Assembly (NCBI GenBank): GCA_035373905.1
Contig: DAOSOK010000005.1
Coordinates: forward strand, 1-64,000
Origin: Candidatus Ozemobacteraceae bacterium
Lineage (GTDB): Bacteria; Muiribacteriota; Ozemobacteria; Ozemobacterales; Ozemobacteraceae
Length of the DNA stretch: 64,000 bases
Direction: 5' to 3'
The notes beneath the pieces were generated by a model. The model had not been told where the DNA came from, searched no databases, and saw only the letters and a program-made list of their open reading frames with translations. The stretch's first letter is position 1. The number at the start of each line of letters is the position of its first letter. A program made the translations under genes and the position numbers. Positions 25,702 to 34,911 of the stretch are shown one piece after another.

Positions 25702-27141
25702 CTATTTTTTCGGGGTCTGCTCGGGGACCGGCGGCACGGGGGCCGAATCGGGCTTCGGAACCTCGAACTGGCCCGTCACCTTGAACGCCGCCGTGTCTTC
25801 GCCGTCGGCGTCCTTGCCGGGCACGGCCGAGATGATGTCGCCGGCCTTGAACTGCTCGCCCTTCAGGATCAGCTCGGCGAGCGGGTTCTCGATGTGGCGA
25901 TGGATGCAACGGCGCAGGGGGCGGGCGCCGTATTTCAGGTCGGTGCCCGAATCGACGAGGAAGGTTCGCAGTTCGTTGGTGAACTCGATCTTCATGTTCA
26001 GGTTCGAGAGCCGCGAGGCGACCTCGTTGAGCATGATATCGAGGATCTGGAGGTTGTCTTCCTTCGTCAGGGCGCGGAACACGATGATGTCGTCGATGCG
26101 GTTGAGAAACTCGGGCGGGAACTTCTTCTCGAGGCTCTTGCGCGTGATCTTCGTCTTCTGCGCGTGCGACAGCTCCTCGAGCTTCTCTTTCGGCCTGTCG
26201 GTCTTGGCCTTGGCGGCGTCGCCGCCGACACGGAAGCCCGGCTTGCTCTCCTCGGAGGTAATGTCGCTGACGCCGACGTTGGTGGTCATGATGATGCAGG
26301 CTTCGCGGAAGCTGACCATCTCGCCCTTGCTGTCAGTGAGAATGCCTTCGTCGAGCAGCTGCAGGAGCAGGTTATGCACCTTCTCATGCGCCTTCTCGAT
26401 CTCGTCGAACACGACGACGCCGTTCGGCTTGTTCTTGACGGCCTCGGTCAGGTAGCCGCCCTCATTGTGGCCGATGTAGCCGGGGGGCGCGCCGATGAGC
26501 TTCGAATACTCGTGGCTCATGGCGTATTCCGAGCAGTCGACGCGGACGAGATCGGTCTCGCTGCCGGTCAGAAACTCGCACAGCGCCTTCGCGAGCTCGG
26601 TCTTGCCGACGCCGGTTTGGCCGACGAAGATGAAGCTGCCGATCGGCCGCTTGGGGTTCTTCAGGCCGACCTTGGCCTTTCGGATCGCCTGGGCAACGGC
26701 CGTGATGGCTTCATCCTGGCCGATGATGCGCTTCTTCAGGTGCTTCTCGATCTCCATGAAGCGCTGGTTCTTCGCCTTCGCCTCGTCGGCGGCCTCGGAA
26801 CCGAGCATCGGAATCGCGCCCTGGGGCTGATTCTCGTCGACCTGGATGGTCACTTCCTTGATGTCGAGAGAAGGGTTGACCTTGACGCACAGGTTATACA
26901 ACTCCTGCTCGATGATCTCGCCTAGAAGCGGGTACTCGTTGTTCCCGAACACCAGGGGCGCGATCTCGTCAAGGTAGTTCACTACCGATGCGTTGATGAT
27001 CAGACGCTTGTAGGACTTCTTGTCAGTGATCTTGATGTTCTTGAAGAGCTGCTGCTTCTGTTCGGGCGTGAACGCCCGAATCGCGACAAAGCGGTCCAGT
27101 GACTCACAAAACTTCATCTTGATTCCGGGGGTGGAATCCAT
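25702..27141 (-). CDS. ClpB/ClpA-type AAA+ ATPase with a single ATPase domain
   Basis: A 479-residue AAA+ protein matching the second (D2) ATPase domain of ClpA/ClpB. Walker A is G-Q-T-G-V-G-K-T-E, the pore-loop region is G-A-P-P-G-Y-I-G-H, Walker B is V-V-F-D-E-I-E-K-A-H, and the C-terminal D2-small domain has Y-G-A-R-P-L-R-R. There is no D1 domain or Clp_N repeat; instead a 140-residue N-terminal region of unknown type precedes the ATPase. Residues about 330-355 form a charged insert, and the tail is Pro-rich. ATG 27141 follows AGGAGG. It probably remodels proteins. No ClpP-binding loop was identified, and the partner is unknown. Confidence 0.85.
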   Translation of the reverse strand: MDSTPGIKMKFCESLDRFVAIRAFTPEQKQQLFKNIKITDKKSYKRLIINASVVNYLDEIAPLVFGNNEYPLLGEIIEQELYNLCVKVNPSLDIKEVTIQVDENQPQGAIPMLGSEAADEAKAKNQRFMEIEKHLKKRIIGQDEAITAVAQAIRKAKVGLKNPKRPIGSFIFVGQTGVGKTELAKALCEFLTGSETDLVRVDCSEYAMSHEYSKLIGAPPGYIGHNEGGYLTEAVKNKPNGVVVFDEIEKAHEKVHNLLLQLLDEGILTDSKGEMVSFREACIIMTTNVGVSDITSEESKPGFRVGGDAAKAKTDRPKEKLEELSHAQKTKITRKSLEKKFPPEFLNRIDDIIVFRALTKEDNLQILDIMLNEVASRLSNLNMKIEFTNELRTFLVDSGTDLKYGARPLRRCIHRHIENPLAELILKGEQFKAGDIISAVPGKDADGEDTAAFKVTGQFEVPKPDSAPVPPVPEQTPKK

Positions 27142-27167
27142 GGAAGCCCTCCTGGGGGGTTTTCCCG

Positions 27168-27196
27168 TTGACAAGCACTATCTGATAGGGTATACC
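27168..27196 (+). promoter_or_regulatory. Strong sigma-70 promoter for the TPR/pilus-ATPase operon
   Basis: TTGACA (27168-27173), a 17-base spacer and TATACC (27191-27196) give a near-consensus promoter about 50 bases ahead of the TPR gene. The spacer contains CTATC-T-GATAG, a short palindrome. A weaker minus-strand promoter (TTGGGT, 16 bases, TATACC) overlaps it and could serve the Clp-like gene. Confidence 0.75.
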
Positions 27197-27251
27197 AGAG
27201 TGTATCACCAACCCAACCATAAGGCAACACCCCACATTTGACGGGACGACG

Positions 27252-28691
27252 ATGAGAGCGAAAGAGGCCGAGGAACACTTCGACAGGGCCATCCACTATT
27301 TCCGGGGCGGTTTTTTCCCGGCCGCACTGCATGAGTTTCGCATGGTACAGCAGCTCGACCCCGAATACCCGAACATCGCCTTCATGCTGGAGGCGGCCCG
27401 CAAGAAGTCCAGCGAGGTCACCGGTCAGCTTTCCTCCTTCATCGAGACCGCCTTCGACGATGAGACTCAGACGCTTTCCCGGCAGCTGGTCATCGAGGGA
27501 TCCGGTGCCCTCGGCAGCAAGATCGAGGAGCTCCTCCGCCTGGACAAAACACAGGAAGCGCTTTCCCGGCTCGACGCCGCCGAAGCGATCGTTCCCGAGT
27601 CCAAGCCCCTGCTTCTCCTGAAAGCGAGCATTCAGAGGCGCCTCGGGCATCTCGAGGAGGCCGAAAAGACGCTTCGACAGGCGAACACGCTGTTCCCCGA
27701 CGATCCGGAAATCATCAACAATCTCGGCAATATCTTCCTCGCCCGCGGCCTGTTCCGCGACGCCGAGGAACAGTTCATGGAAGCCCGCCGCCTGGCCCCC
27801 GAAGACATGCGCGTGGTGAACAACCTCGGCTCGCTCCGAATGGAAATGTACCGTCTCGACGAAGCGCGCGGCTGTTTCGAAGAGGTGTTGCGCCGCCAGC
27901 CCCAGATGGCCGTCGCCCGGCGTAATCTCGACAGTCTTCGCATGCGCATCGCCGATCTCGACCTCGAGATCACTCGCCTGCGACGGGAATACGGGGCGCA
28001 CCCGAACTACCCGGACATCGGCCTCTCCCTCGGAAAGGCTCTCCTGTTCCGGGGCGCGTTCTGCGAGGCGGGCTCGCTGCTCGAGGAGCTGGTCGCGAAA
28101 CATCCCGGTCTCACTGCCGCCTACTTCTACCTCGGGACCCTCCGAGAAATGCAGGGAAACTTCGACGCGGCCGTTTCGGCGTATCGCGAGATGGTGCTTC
28201 ACAAGAAGCAGAGCGTCGCGCCGGCGTTCCAGGCCGCGGAGACCCTTCTCGGGCAAGGGTATCTCGAAGAGGCGCTGATCGAACTGAAGAAGATCGCCGT
28301 CATCGAGCTTGACATGGCGGCCAGCCGCATCAACCTGGGCATCAAGTATTTCGAAGACGCCCTTTGGGCCGACGCCCTGAGGCATTTCGAGGAAGCGGCA
28401 GGTATGAACAGCCGGTATCCCGACGCCTACTACTGGATGGCGTTGTGCTCCCTCCAGCTTGGAAAGCGCGCCGCGGCCGAACGGGGCCTGCGGAAGGCGA
28501 TCGAGCTGAACCCGCGTTACGCCGACGCCCAGTTCCAGCTCGGCATGCTCCTGCGGAAAAAGGCGCCGGCCAAGGCGAGGCAGCATCTGATGCAGGCGCT
28601 GACGATCGGCCTGCGGCCGGCCTTCGCCGGGATGGCCGAGCGCATTCTCGCAGCCATGCCGGAAGATCGAGGACCAACCGACAATGGATGA
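27252..28691 (+). CDS. Tetratricopeptide-repeat protein
   Basis: A 479-residue all-helical protein made largely of TPR units, for example A-x-x-x-F-x-x-x-x-x-x-x-P-x-D and N-N-L-G-N-I-F-L-A-R-G-L-F-R-D-A-E. Two TPR blocks (about residues 1-240 and 255-460) are joined by a charged helix with heptad character. No signal peptide, so cytoplasmic. Its stop overlaps the start of the pilus-type ATPase gene by 8 bases, and it probably acts as a scaffold for that machine. The ribosome binding site is weak. Confidence 0.85.
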   Translation: MRAKEAEEHFDRAIHYFRGGFFPAALHEFRMVQQLDPEYPNIAFMLEAARKKSSEVTGQLSSFIETAFDDETQTLSRQLVIEGSGALGSKIEELLRLDKTQEALSRLDAAEAIVPESKPLLLLKASIQRRLGHLEEAEKTLRQANTLFPDDPEIINNLGNIFLARGLFRDAEEQFMEARRLAPEDMRVVNNLGSLRMEMYRLDEARGCFEEVLRRQPQMAVARRNLDSLRMRIADLDLEITRLRREYGAHPNYPDIGLSLGKALLFRGAFCEAGSLLEELVAKHPGLTAAYFYLGTLREMQGNFDAAVSAYREMVLHKKQSVAPAFQAAETLLGQGYLEEALIELKKIAVIELDMAASRINLGIKYFEDALWADALRHFEEAAGMNSRYPDAYYWMALCSLQLGKRAAAERGLRKAIELNPRYADAQFQLGMLLRKKAPAKARQHLMQALTIGLRPAFAGMAERILAAMPEDRGPTDNG

Positions 28692-31600
28692 CGTGCTGTT
28701 CCAGGGGAGTTTCCCCGCGTTTCCGACCGACTCGTTCATGCTTCAGAAGCTCGGCGTGCTGCTTCGCGAGAAGAAGGCCGTCTCCAACGAAGAGTGGGAC
28801 ACTCTCCGGAAAGAGAAGACCGATCCCGACGAACTGGTTTTCGCCGTCGCCACCCGGCAGCAGGTGACGCCCCGAATGCTGGCCGAGATCGAGGCCATGA
28901 TTCTCGACGTCGCCTTCATCGACCTCGATGCCGTGCAGATCCCGTCGGAAGTGTTGAAACTTTTCACGCTCGAGCTGATGGTCGAGCACAAGGCGATTCC
29001 GATCAAGCTGACCGGCCAGGAGTTGCTGGTCGGCATGCTGGCTCCCGCGAAATCCTCCGAGATCTTCCAGACGCTCGGGGCCAAAAACCCGACGCTCGCG
29101 CTCAAGCCGGCCAAGGTTCTCTGGGACGCCCTCGAAAAGCGCCTCAAGCAGCTCTCAGACCAGAAAAAGCCGGCCGCATCGACGGGAGGCGGCAAAAAAG
29201 GCCCTCGCAAGCGGCTCGGCGACATCATCGTCGATTCCAAATACTGCACGGCCGAACAGATGAAGGATGCGCTGGACAAGGCGAAGAAGGACAAGACGCG
29301 CCTCGGCGCCTACCTGGTCAAGAACGGCATTCTCTCGAACAAACAGTTGTCGATCGCCCTTTCCAAGCAGTTCGACATCCCTTACATCGATCTCGAAGAA
29401 AGCCTCGTCGACCCGGTGCTGGCGACGCTGCTTCCGAAGAAGCTCTGCTACGACCACATCCTGTGCCCGGTCAAAAAGGAAGAGAGCAAACTGGTCGTCG
29501 CGATGACCGACCCGACCGACATCATCACGATCGATCACATCGAGATGATGACGGGTATGCGCATTTCGCCGGTCGTCAGTTCCGAGCTTTCGATCACGGC
29601 CGCTCTCGGGAAGCTGTACGGCGAAAGCGTCGACGCCCTCGCCGACCAGGTGGGCGGAGCGGGCGCCGCCGACAGCGGTGACGAGGGGCTGGGAGACCTC
29701 GGCGAGAACGCCGCGCCGATCATCAAGCTGGTGAATCTGATCATCACGCAGGCTGTCCAGAGCGGCGCGTCGGATATCCACATCGAGCCGTTCGAAGACG
29801 AGCTTCGCGTGCGATTCCGCAAGGACGGCGTGATGAAGCTGCAGATGAAGCCCACGAAGGCGGCCCACGCCGGTCTCGTCAGCCGCATCAAGGTCATGTC
29901 GAACCTCGACATCGCCGAGACGCGCGTGCCACAGGACGGCCGCATCAAGCTCCATCTCGCCGACCGCAAAGTCGACCTGCGCGTCTCGCTCGTGCCGTGC
30001 GTCTGGGGCGAAAAGGTCTGCATGCGCCTGCTCGACCAGGGCAACTTGAAGGTCAACCTCACCGACCTGGGCTTCGAGCCGCACGTGCTCGAACTGTTCA
30101 TGGACGGTGTCAAGTCGCCGAACGGCATCGTGCTCGTCACGGGCCCGACCGGTTCGGGAAAGACGACCACTCTATACTCATCGCTATTTTTGCTCAACAA
30201 TCCCGCGATCAACATCATGACGGCCGAGGACCCGGTCGAGTACAACCTGATGGGCATCAACCAGGTCCAGTGCCACGCCGACATCGGCCTCGACTTCGGC
30301 GCCGCGCTGCGCTCGTTCCTTCGCCAGGATCCGAACGTCATCATGATCGGCGAAATCCGCGACTTCGAAACGGCGAGCATCGCGATCAAGGCGGCCATGA
30401 CCGGCCACCTGGTCATCTCGACGCTCCACACGAACGATGCGCCCTCGACCATCAGCCGCCTGCTGAACATGGGCATCGAACCGTTCAGCCTGACGACCTC
30501 GATTCGTGTCGTCGAGGCCCAGCGTCTCGTCCGGAAGATCTGCAAATCGTGCGCGACGGAATTCAAGCCGCCGCCGGACGTCGTCAAATCCCTTGGGATC
30601 ACCCCCCAGCTCTTGCAGAAGCTGCGGTTGACGGAGCTCGATCTCAACAACCTCACCTTCTCGAAGGGCACGGGCTGCCAGGACTGCGACAACTCCGGCT
30701 ACAAGGGTCGCCAGGGCATCTACGAGGTGCTTGGAATGACCGGCAAGATCCGCGAGATGATCGAGAACAAGGCCAGCACGGAAGACCTCCGCAGGCAGGC
30801 CCTCGCCGACGGCATGCTTTCCCTGCGGGAGTCGGCGATCTACAAGTTGCTGAACAAGCGGACGACGGTCGAGGAGATCTTCCGCACGACGCTCGACGCC
30901 GGCGGAGACGATCAGAGCGCCTCAAAGCCCGGTGCGAAGAAAGGTGCGGTTTCCGTTCCGGCTTCCCAGCCGGCCGCCGCCGCGGCCGCCTTCGGGGCGG
31001 TCCCCGCCGATATGGGCGCGCTCACCAGCTTCACCGGCGAACTCCAGGCGTTTCGGGCGAGCCTTGAAAAGCTTTCTGCGCCGGCGGGCGGTCAGGTGGC
31101 CATCGGGCCCGAGATGCTCAGGTCGAGCCTCGCCGATCCCCTGGCGCAGATTCAGACCTTGGCCCAGGCGGGAGACCCCGCCAAGGCTCTTCCGATCATC
31201 CAGGCCCAGGGCCAGAAAATGGATTTCAACATCCGGAACATGATGTACCACTTCGGCGCGCCCGCGGCATCGAGAGCCGCTCTGCCGCTCAACGAGCTGG
31301 TCGACACGGAGATCATCGGAAAGCTCCGCCAACACGTCGTGACGGCGCGGCTTCTCTCGGGGCGTACCGACATCGGTCAGGGCCTCAAAGTGGCGAAGAA
31401 CCTCGCGAAGGACCTTCCGAATATATATTTCGATATAGAATATTTCCGTCACGTGGTCGCCAACGTCGTCGTGAACAGCCTGATGGCCCTGAAGCCGAAC
31501 GGCGAACTGAAGGTCATGAGCCGACTCAAGCCCGGCGCGGCCGATCGCGTAGAGCTTGTCATCTTCGACAACGGCGCCGGCATTTCCCCGGATGACCAGG

Positions 31601-31761
31601 CGCGGCTGTTCACGCCGTTCTCGCCGCTCGGCCGCAAAACGCTCGGTCTCGGCCTCGCCGTCAGCCGGAAACTGATGAACGCCTGCGGCGGCCAGATCCT
31701 CGTCAAGAGCACGCCCGGAGCGAACACGCTCGTCACGATCGAGTTCCCCGCGGCCTCCTGA
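28684..31761 (+). CDS. PilB/GspE-type assembly ATPase fused to a histidine-kinase-like ATPase domain
   Basis: A 1025-residue multidomain protein. Two MshEN/GspE-N-like regions (about 1-155 and 175-325) precede a type II/IV secretion ATPase core: Walker A G-P-T-G-S-G-K-T (487-494), Walker B I-M-I-G-E-I-R-D (about 550) and a C4 zinc site (C-K-S-C, later C-Q-D-C). After a low-complexity linker (about 745-790) comes a helical pair and a complete GHKL ATPase domain: N box with Asn927/Asn931, D-N-G-A-G-I (962), an F box F-T-P-F-S and G-L-G-L-A-V-S (988). No phospho-accepting His box is obvious. The pilus motor part would drive pilus or pseudopilus assembly at the inner membrane. The added domain is unusual. 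Confidence 0.9.
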   Translation: MDDVLFQGSFPAFPTDSFMLQKLGVLLREKKAVSNEEWDTLRKEKTDPDELVFAVATRQQVTPRMLAEIEAMILDVAFIDLDAVQIPSEVLKLFTLELMVEHKAIPIKLTGQELLVGMLAPAKSSEIFQTLGAKNPTLALKPAKVLWDALEKRLKQLSDQKKPAASTGGGKKGPRKRLGDIIVDSKYCTAEQMKDALDKAKKDKTRLGAYLVKNGILSNKQLSIALSKQFDIPYIDLEESLVDPVLATLLPKKLCYDHILCPVKKEESKLVVAMTDPTDIITIDHIEMMTGMRISPVVSSELSITAALGKLYGESVDALADQVGGAGAADSGDEGLGDLGENAAPIIKLVNLIITQAVQSGASDIHIEPFEDELRVRFRKDGVMKLQMKPTKAAHAGLVSRIKVMSNLDIAETRVPQDGRIKLHLADRKVDLRVSLVPCVWGEKVCMRLLDQGNLKVNLTDLGFEPHVLELFMDGVKSPNGIVLVTGPTGSGKTTTLYSSLFLLNNPAINIMTAEDPVEYNLMGINQVQCHADIGLDFGAALRSFLRQDPNVIMIGEIRDFETASIAIKAAMTGHLVISTLHTNDAPSTISRLLNMGIEPFSLTTSIRVVEAQRLVRKICKSCATEFKPPPDVVKSLGITPQLLQKLRLTELDLNNLTFSKGTGCQDCDNSGYKGRQGIYEVLGMTGKIREMIENKASTEDLRRQALADGMLSLRESAIYKLLNKRTTVEEIFRTTLDAGGDDQSASKPGAKKGAVSVPASQPAAAAAAFGAVPADMGALTSFTGELQAFRASLEKLSAPAGGQVAIGPEMLRSSLADPLAQIQTLAQAGDPAKALPIIQAQGQKMDFNIRNMMYHFGAPAASRAALPLNELVDTEIIGKLRQHVVTARLLSGRTDIGQGLKVAKNLAKDLPNIYFDIEYFRHVVANVVVNSLMALKPNGELKVMSRLKPGAADRVELVIFDNGAGISPDDQARLFTPFSPLGRKTLGLGLAVSRKLMNACGGQILVKSTPGANTLVTIEFPAAS

Positions 31762-31818
31762 CCGCGGCGGCGGCCTCGGCCGCCGGCAGTGGATACCTAC
31801 CGGAATGGAGGAACCGCC

Positions 31819-33564
31819 ATGCTTCGCCAGCTTTCGTCTCTGGGCCTGATCGTCTGCACGCTCGCGGCGTTTTCGTGCGAACCGGTTTTCGCGCAGCGGC
31901 CGTCCGCTTTTCCCGACGCGGTTTCGACGCTGCGCGATTCCGGCGATATCGTCGGGGAACTGATGAGCACGGCCGCCGAGGCCGAACTCGAGCTGAGCCG
32001 CTGCGCGTTGACCGCCGCCCCCGCCGGTGGAGAGTCTCTGGTCGAGGTTTCGGTCGTGGCCCCGGGAACGGCCGACGTGAAGCGGCTCGTGGAAAAGCTT
32101 CGCCGGAAAAGGACCGTTCTGGTTGAGAAGTTCGTCGTCAGGCCGTCCGTATCCTCGAGCTCGCCTGCGGGGACGGCGCTGTTCGATCTCGTCCTGCGTC
32201 TGAACGCCGACGCGGGAGAAACCGCCGGCGGCGACGCCCTGGTTCGGCTCGTGCCCTTCGACGAGATGCCGGTTTTCAATATGGCCCGGCCGGCGATCGA
32301 CGGAATCAGGTTATACAGCTGCAGCGTGGAGACGAAAGGTCCTCGCTCGCTGCAGATCGTCGCGCCGAGCCTTGGCGAATTGTCGGCTGTCCTGAAACGG
32401 GGAGGAAGCGCGATTCCGGCGATGTCGAAAACGATCTCCCGCTCGACGGTCGGAACCGTGCAGGTGTTCACCCTCGACCTGAGCGACGATGCCGCGTTCA
32501 TGCCCGCCGCCGACCTGATCGGCCGCTTCGAGCGGCTGGGGAACGGCCGCGATCTGCGCGAGATAAGCGTCCAGATGGCGCCTGACGGAAGCCGGCTTCA
32601 CAGGATGGTTCTGAACCTCACGCCGGAGCAATTGGCGGAGGCCGGTGCGATGATCGCCCGGGAGAGCGGGCAGGCCATTCTCAAAGTCGATGCCGTGCCC
32701 CTCGCGTCGCCGATGTGGGCCGTGACGCTGCTGACGGGCTCGTCCTCGCCCTCCGGTCGTCAGGCCGAACAGGCTGTCTCGCCGCTCGCGGACGTGGTTG
32801 GGCTGTTGAGCGCCCCATGGCCCTCCGCGCGTCGCGGCGGCCTTCAGTTCTCTTGGGCCCCGGCGGGAATCCAGATGAACGCCGTCGTCACGACCGAGCA
32901 GGATGTGGAATCCCTGAAGCCGGTCGCTGCAACCCTAGGACTGACCTACCAAGGCGCGAAACGGCGGGAAAGCCTCGAGAGCGGCTCGCTGACGGTCGGC
33001 TTCGGGCGGGCGCCCGCCGCCGCCGGCGGAAACGTCGCGGTCGACACCTCGCTCGGTCGCTTCCTGGGCTTCGCGGAGCTTCTCGAGGACAGGAACGTCC
33101 AGGGAGGACGAAGGCTGGTCGCCGCCTGTGATTTTTCCGAAGCGACGAAGCTACTCGAGAAGTTGCGGGGCGAATACGGCAGGCGTATCCGGTCTCTTTC
33201 CGTCGACTGCCCTCCGGGCTCCCGGTGCAGGACAACGCTGGTTCTTTCGGAAGGCGACGCTCCCGACTCCGCGGCGATCATCGCGACGGTCGACACGCTT
33301 GTCCGGGCATCGCTTCCGTGGAACAGGCCCGAGCAGGAACTCGAGAAAGGCCTGATCGTCACCGGCGTCGCGGCTGATCAGCCCGAACGCTTTTCGATGA
33401 CGGGGCTGACGCTGAAAAGCCGGCTCATCTTTTCCGATCTGTTTCCGGCGCTTCAGAAAATACCAGGCGTTATAGAACCATTCTTCGAGCGGGGGAGCTA
33501 TCGCGACCATAAGGCCGGGCGCCTGATGTCCTTCATCGTGACGGCTCGTCGCGTTGCCCGCTGA
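31819..33564 (+). CDS. Exported protein of unknown function
   Basis: A 581-residue protein with a classical signal peptide (basic start, hydrophobic core to about residue 22, F-A-Q cleavage site near 27; a Cys in the segment might alternatively be lipidated). The mature part seems to consist of several alpha/beta units of about 100 residues, each with a V-x-L-x-L strand and a following helix, suggesting an internal repeat, but identity between units is low. ATG 31819 is preferred because GGAGG lies 8 bases upstream. It follows the pilus-ATPase gene by 57 bases and may act in the same envelope system. No family was recognised. Confidence 0.7.
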   Translation: MLRQLSSLGLIVCTLAAFSCEPVFAQRPSAFPDAVSTLRDSGDIVGELMSTAAEAELELSRCALTAAPAGGESLVEVSVVAPGTADVKRLVEKLRRKRTVLVEKFVVRPSVSSSSPAGTALFDLVLRLNADAGETAGGDALVRLVPFDEMPVFNMARPAIDGIRLYSCSVETKGPRSLQIVAPSLGELSAVLKRGGSAIPAMSKTISRSTVGTVQVFTLDLSDDAAFMPAADLIGRFERLGNGRDLREISVQMAPDGSRLHRMVLNLTPEQLAEAGAMIARESGQAILKVDAVPLASPMWAVTLLTGSSSPSGRQAEQAVSPLADVVGLLSAPWPSARRGGLQFSWAPAGIQMNAVVTTEQDVESLKPVAATLGLTYQGAKRRESLESGSLTVGFGRAPAAAGGNVAVDTSLGRFLGFAELLEDRNVQGGRRLVAACDFSEATKLLEKLRGEYGRRIRSLSVDCPPGSRCRTTLVLSEGDAPDSAAIIATVDTLVRASLPWNRPEQELEKGLIVTGVAADQPERFSMTGLTLKSRLIFSDLFPALQKIPGVIEPFFERGSYRDHKAGRLMSFIVTARRVAR

Positions 33565-33570
33565 CCCGGC

Positions 33571-34302
33571 ATGGACCCCGTCCGTCTCACGAAACTGCTC
33601 GCCTCCTGGGGCATCGCGTCGAGACGCGCCGTCGAGGAATGGATCGATGCCGGCCGCATCAGGCTCAATGGGCGGGTGGTGGACCAGCAGGGGACCAAAG
33701 CCGATCCGGACGTCGACACGATCGAGGTCGACGGGCGCCGGGTGACGGCTCCTTCCGCTGAGCGGAGATGCTATCTCGCCCTCCACAAGCCTCTCGGATA
33801 CGTTTCCACCATGTCCGACGAGCACGGGCGGAAAGCGCTTCCCGACCTTCTTCCGAAGGGCCTTCCCCGCCTGTTTCCGATCGGCCGGCTCGATCTCGAT
33901 TCGACCGGTCTCCTGCTGATGACGGATGACGGAGAACTCGCGAATCGTCTGCTGCATCCCAGATATAAGGTCGAGAAGGGATATCGGGTCGAGATTCGCG
34001 GAACACCCCTGTCTGCCGACGAGCAACGACGATTCGCCTCAGGCCTCGATCTCGACGACGGCCTGACGGCGCCGTGCCGCCTGCAGCCGTCGAAACAACC
34101 CGGCGTGTATCTCGTCGCCCTGCGAGAAGGACGGAAACGGCAGATCAGGCGCATGTTCGCTGCGCTGGGCCGGGAGGTGACGGCCCTTCACCGCATCAGT
34201 TTCGGCCCGATCACCCTCGGCACGCTGGAGCCTGGCGCAACCCGGCCGCTGACCGAAGCCGAAACGAAAGCCCTGCGGCAAGCCGCAGGGCTCGGGAAAT
34301 GA
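33571..34302 (+). CDS. RsuA/RluB-family pseudouridine synthase
   Basis: A 243-residue RNA-modifying enzyme. An S4 RNA-binding domain covers about residues 1-60 (L-A-S-W-G-I-A-S-R-R-A-V-E). The catalytic motif G-R-L-D-L-D-S-T-G-L-L-L-M-T-D-D-G with its Asp lies near 108-124, and K-x-Y-R-V and R-K-R-Q-I-R-R-M-F mark the rest of the fold. Family members convert a specific uridine to pseudouridine in 16S or 23S rRNA; I cannot tell which site (RsuA, RluB, RluE or RluF). It begins 6 bases after the exported-protein gene. Confidence 0.92.
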   Translation: MDPVRLTKLLASWGIASRRAVEEWIDAGRIRLNGRVVDQQGTKADPDVDTIEVDGRRVTAPSAERRCYLALHKPLGYVSTMSDEHGRKALPDLLPKGLPRLFPIGRLDLDSTGLLLMTDDGELANRLLHPRYKVEKGYRVEIRGTPLSADEQRRFASGLDLDDGLTAPCRLQPSKQPGVYLVALREGRKRQIRRMFAALGREVTALHRISFGPITLGTLEPGATRPLTEAETKALRQAAGLGK

Positions 34303-34314
34303 ACCGCGTTTATT

Positions 34315-34896
34315 CTATAATACAAGCGATATAAGCTTGTACACGGTCTCGTCCTGCCCGTTGCCGGACGTCATGCGAAGCGAGAATTTCTCGGTTTTCA
34401 CACGCGGCCCGAGCACGTCGACGATCGGTGGCGTCGCGAAGATGCCTTTCTGCTTGCCGTTCAGGATGACGGCGGCGCGGTTGACGGGGTCGCCCAGGAG
34501 TGCGCGCATGGTGCGGCCCTGCTCTTCCCAGCGGCCGTCGGCAACTTCACCGATGTTCAGCGCGACGTTGATCTCGAGGTCGGGCCGGAGTTTTTTTGCC
34601 GCCTTGCAGATGTGGAACGCCGCCAGCGTCGCGCACCATTCGGGATCGGCGCTGCCGCACCCCTCCGCCGTGAACAGGCCGACGACGGAGTCGCCGACGT
34701 GCATGACGACCTCGCCGCGCTGGTGCCTGATCTCGCCGCCCCAGAGGCTGTACAGCGCCTGGGTGAACGAGCAGAGTTCGCCGAGTTTCATCTTGCCGGC
34801 CATCGGGAAAAACCCCTCGATGTCGGCGAACAGGACGACGCCCTTCGTCTGGCGCCAGGCAATATCGAGCAGGGGGGTTTCGCGCGTGGTCGGCAT
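34315..34896 (-). CDS. Degenerate class III cyclase-domain protein
   Basis: A 193-residue stand-alone adenylate/guanylate-cyclase-like domain. The first metal motif is F-A-D-I-E-G-F and the second G-D-S, but the purine-selecting Lys before G-D is replaced by Met, and the late G-D-x-V-N-x-A-x-R motif is altered (G-D-P-V-N-R-A-A-V), losing the usual transition-state Arg position. It probably binds a nucleotide or acts as a regulator rather than a normal cyclase. It is the third gene of a unit with a canonical CHASE2 cyclase and a FecR-like protein, 15 bases downstream of the latter. Confidence 0.8.
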   Translation of the reverse strand: MPTTRETPLLDIAWRQTKGVVLFADIEGFFPMAGKMKLGELCSFTQALYSLWGGEIRHQRGEVVMHVGDSVVGLFTAEGCGSADPEWCATLAAFHICKAAKKLRPDLEINVALNIGEVADGRWEEQGRTMRALLGDPVNRAAVILNGKQKGIFATPPIVDVLGPRVKTEKFSLRMTSGNGQDETVYKLISLVL

Positions 34897-34911
34897 CGGA
34901 TGAACTCCCGG

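Noticed and set aside
23828..25909. 693-residue open frame on the minus strand
   Set aside because: Shadow of the transpeptidase gene. It is rich in Arg, Gly, His and Asp with no recognisable domain, and it crosses the terminator.
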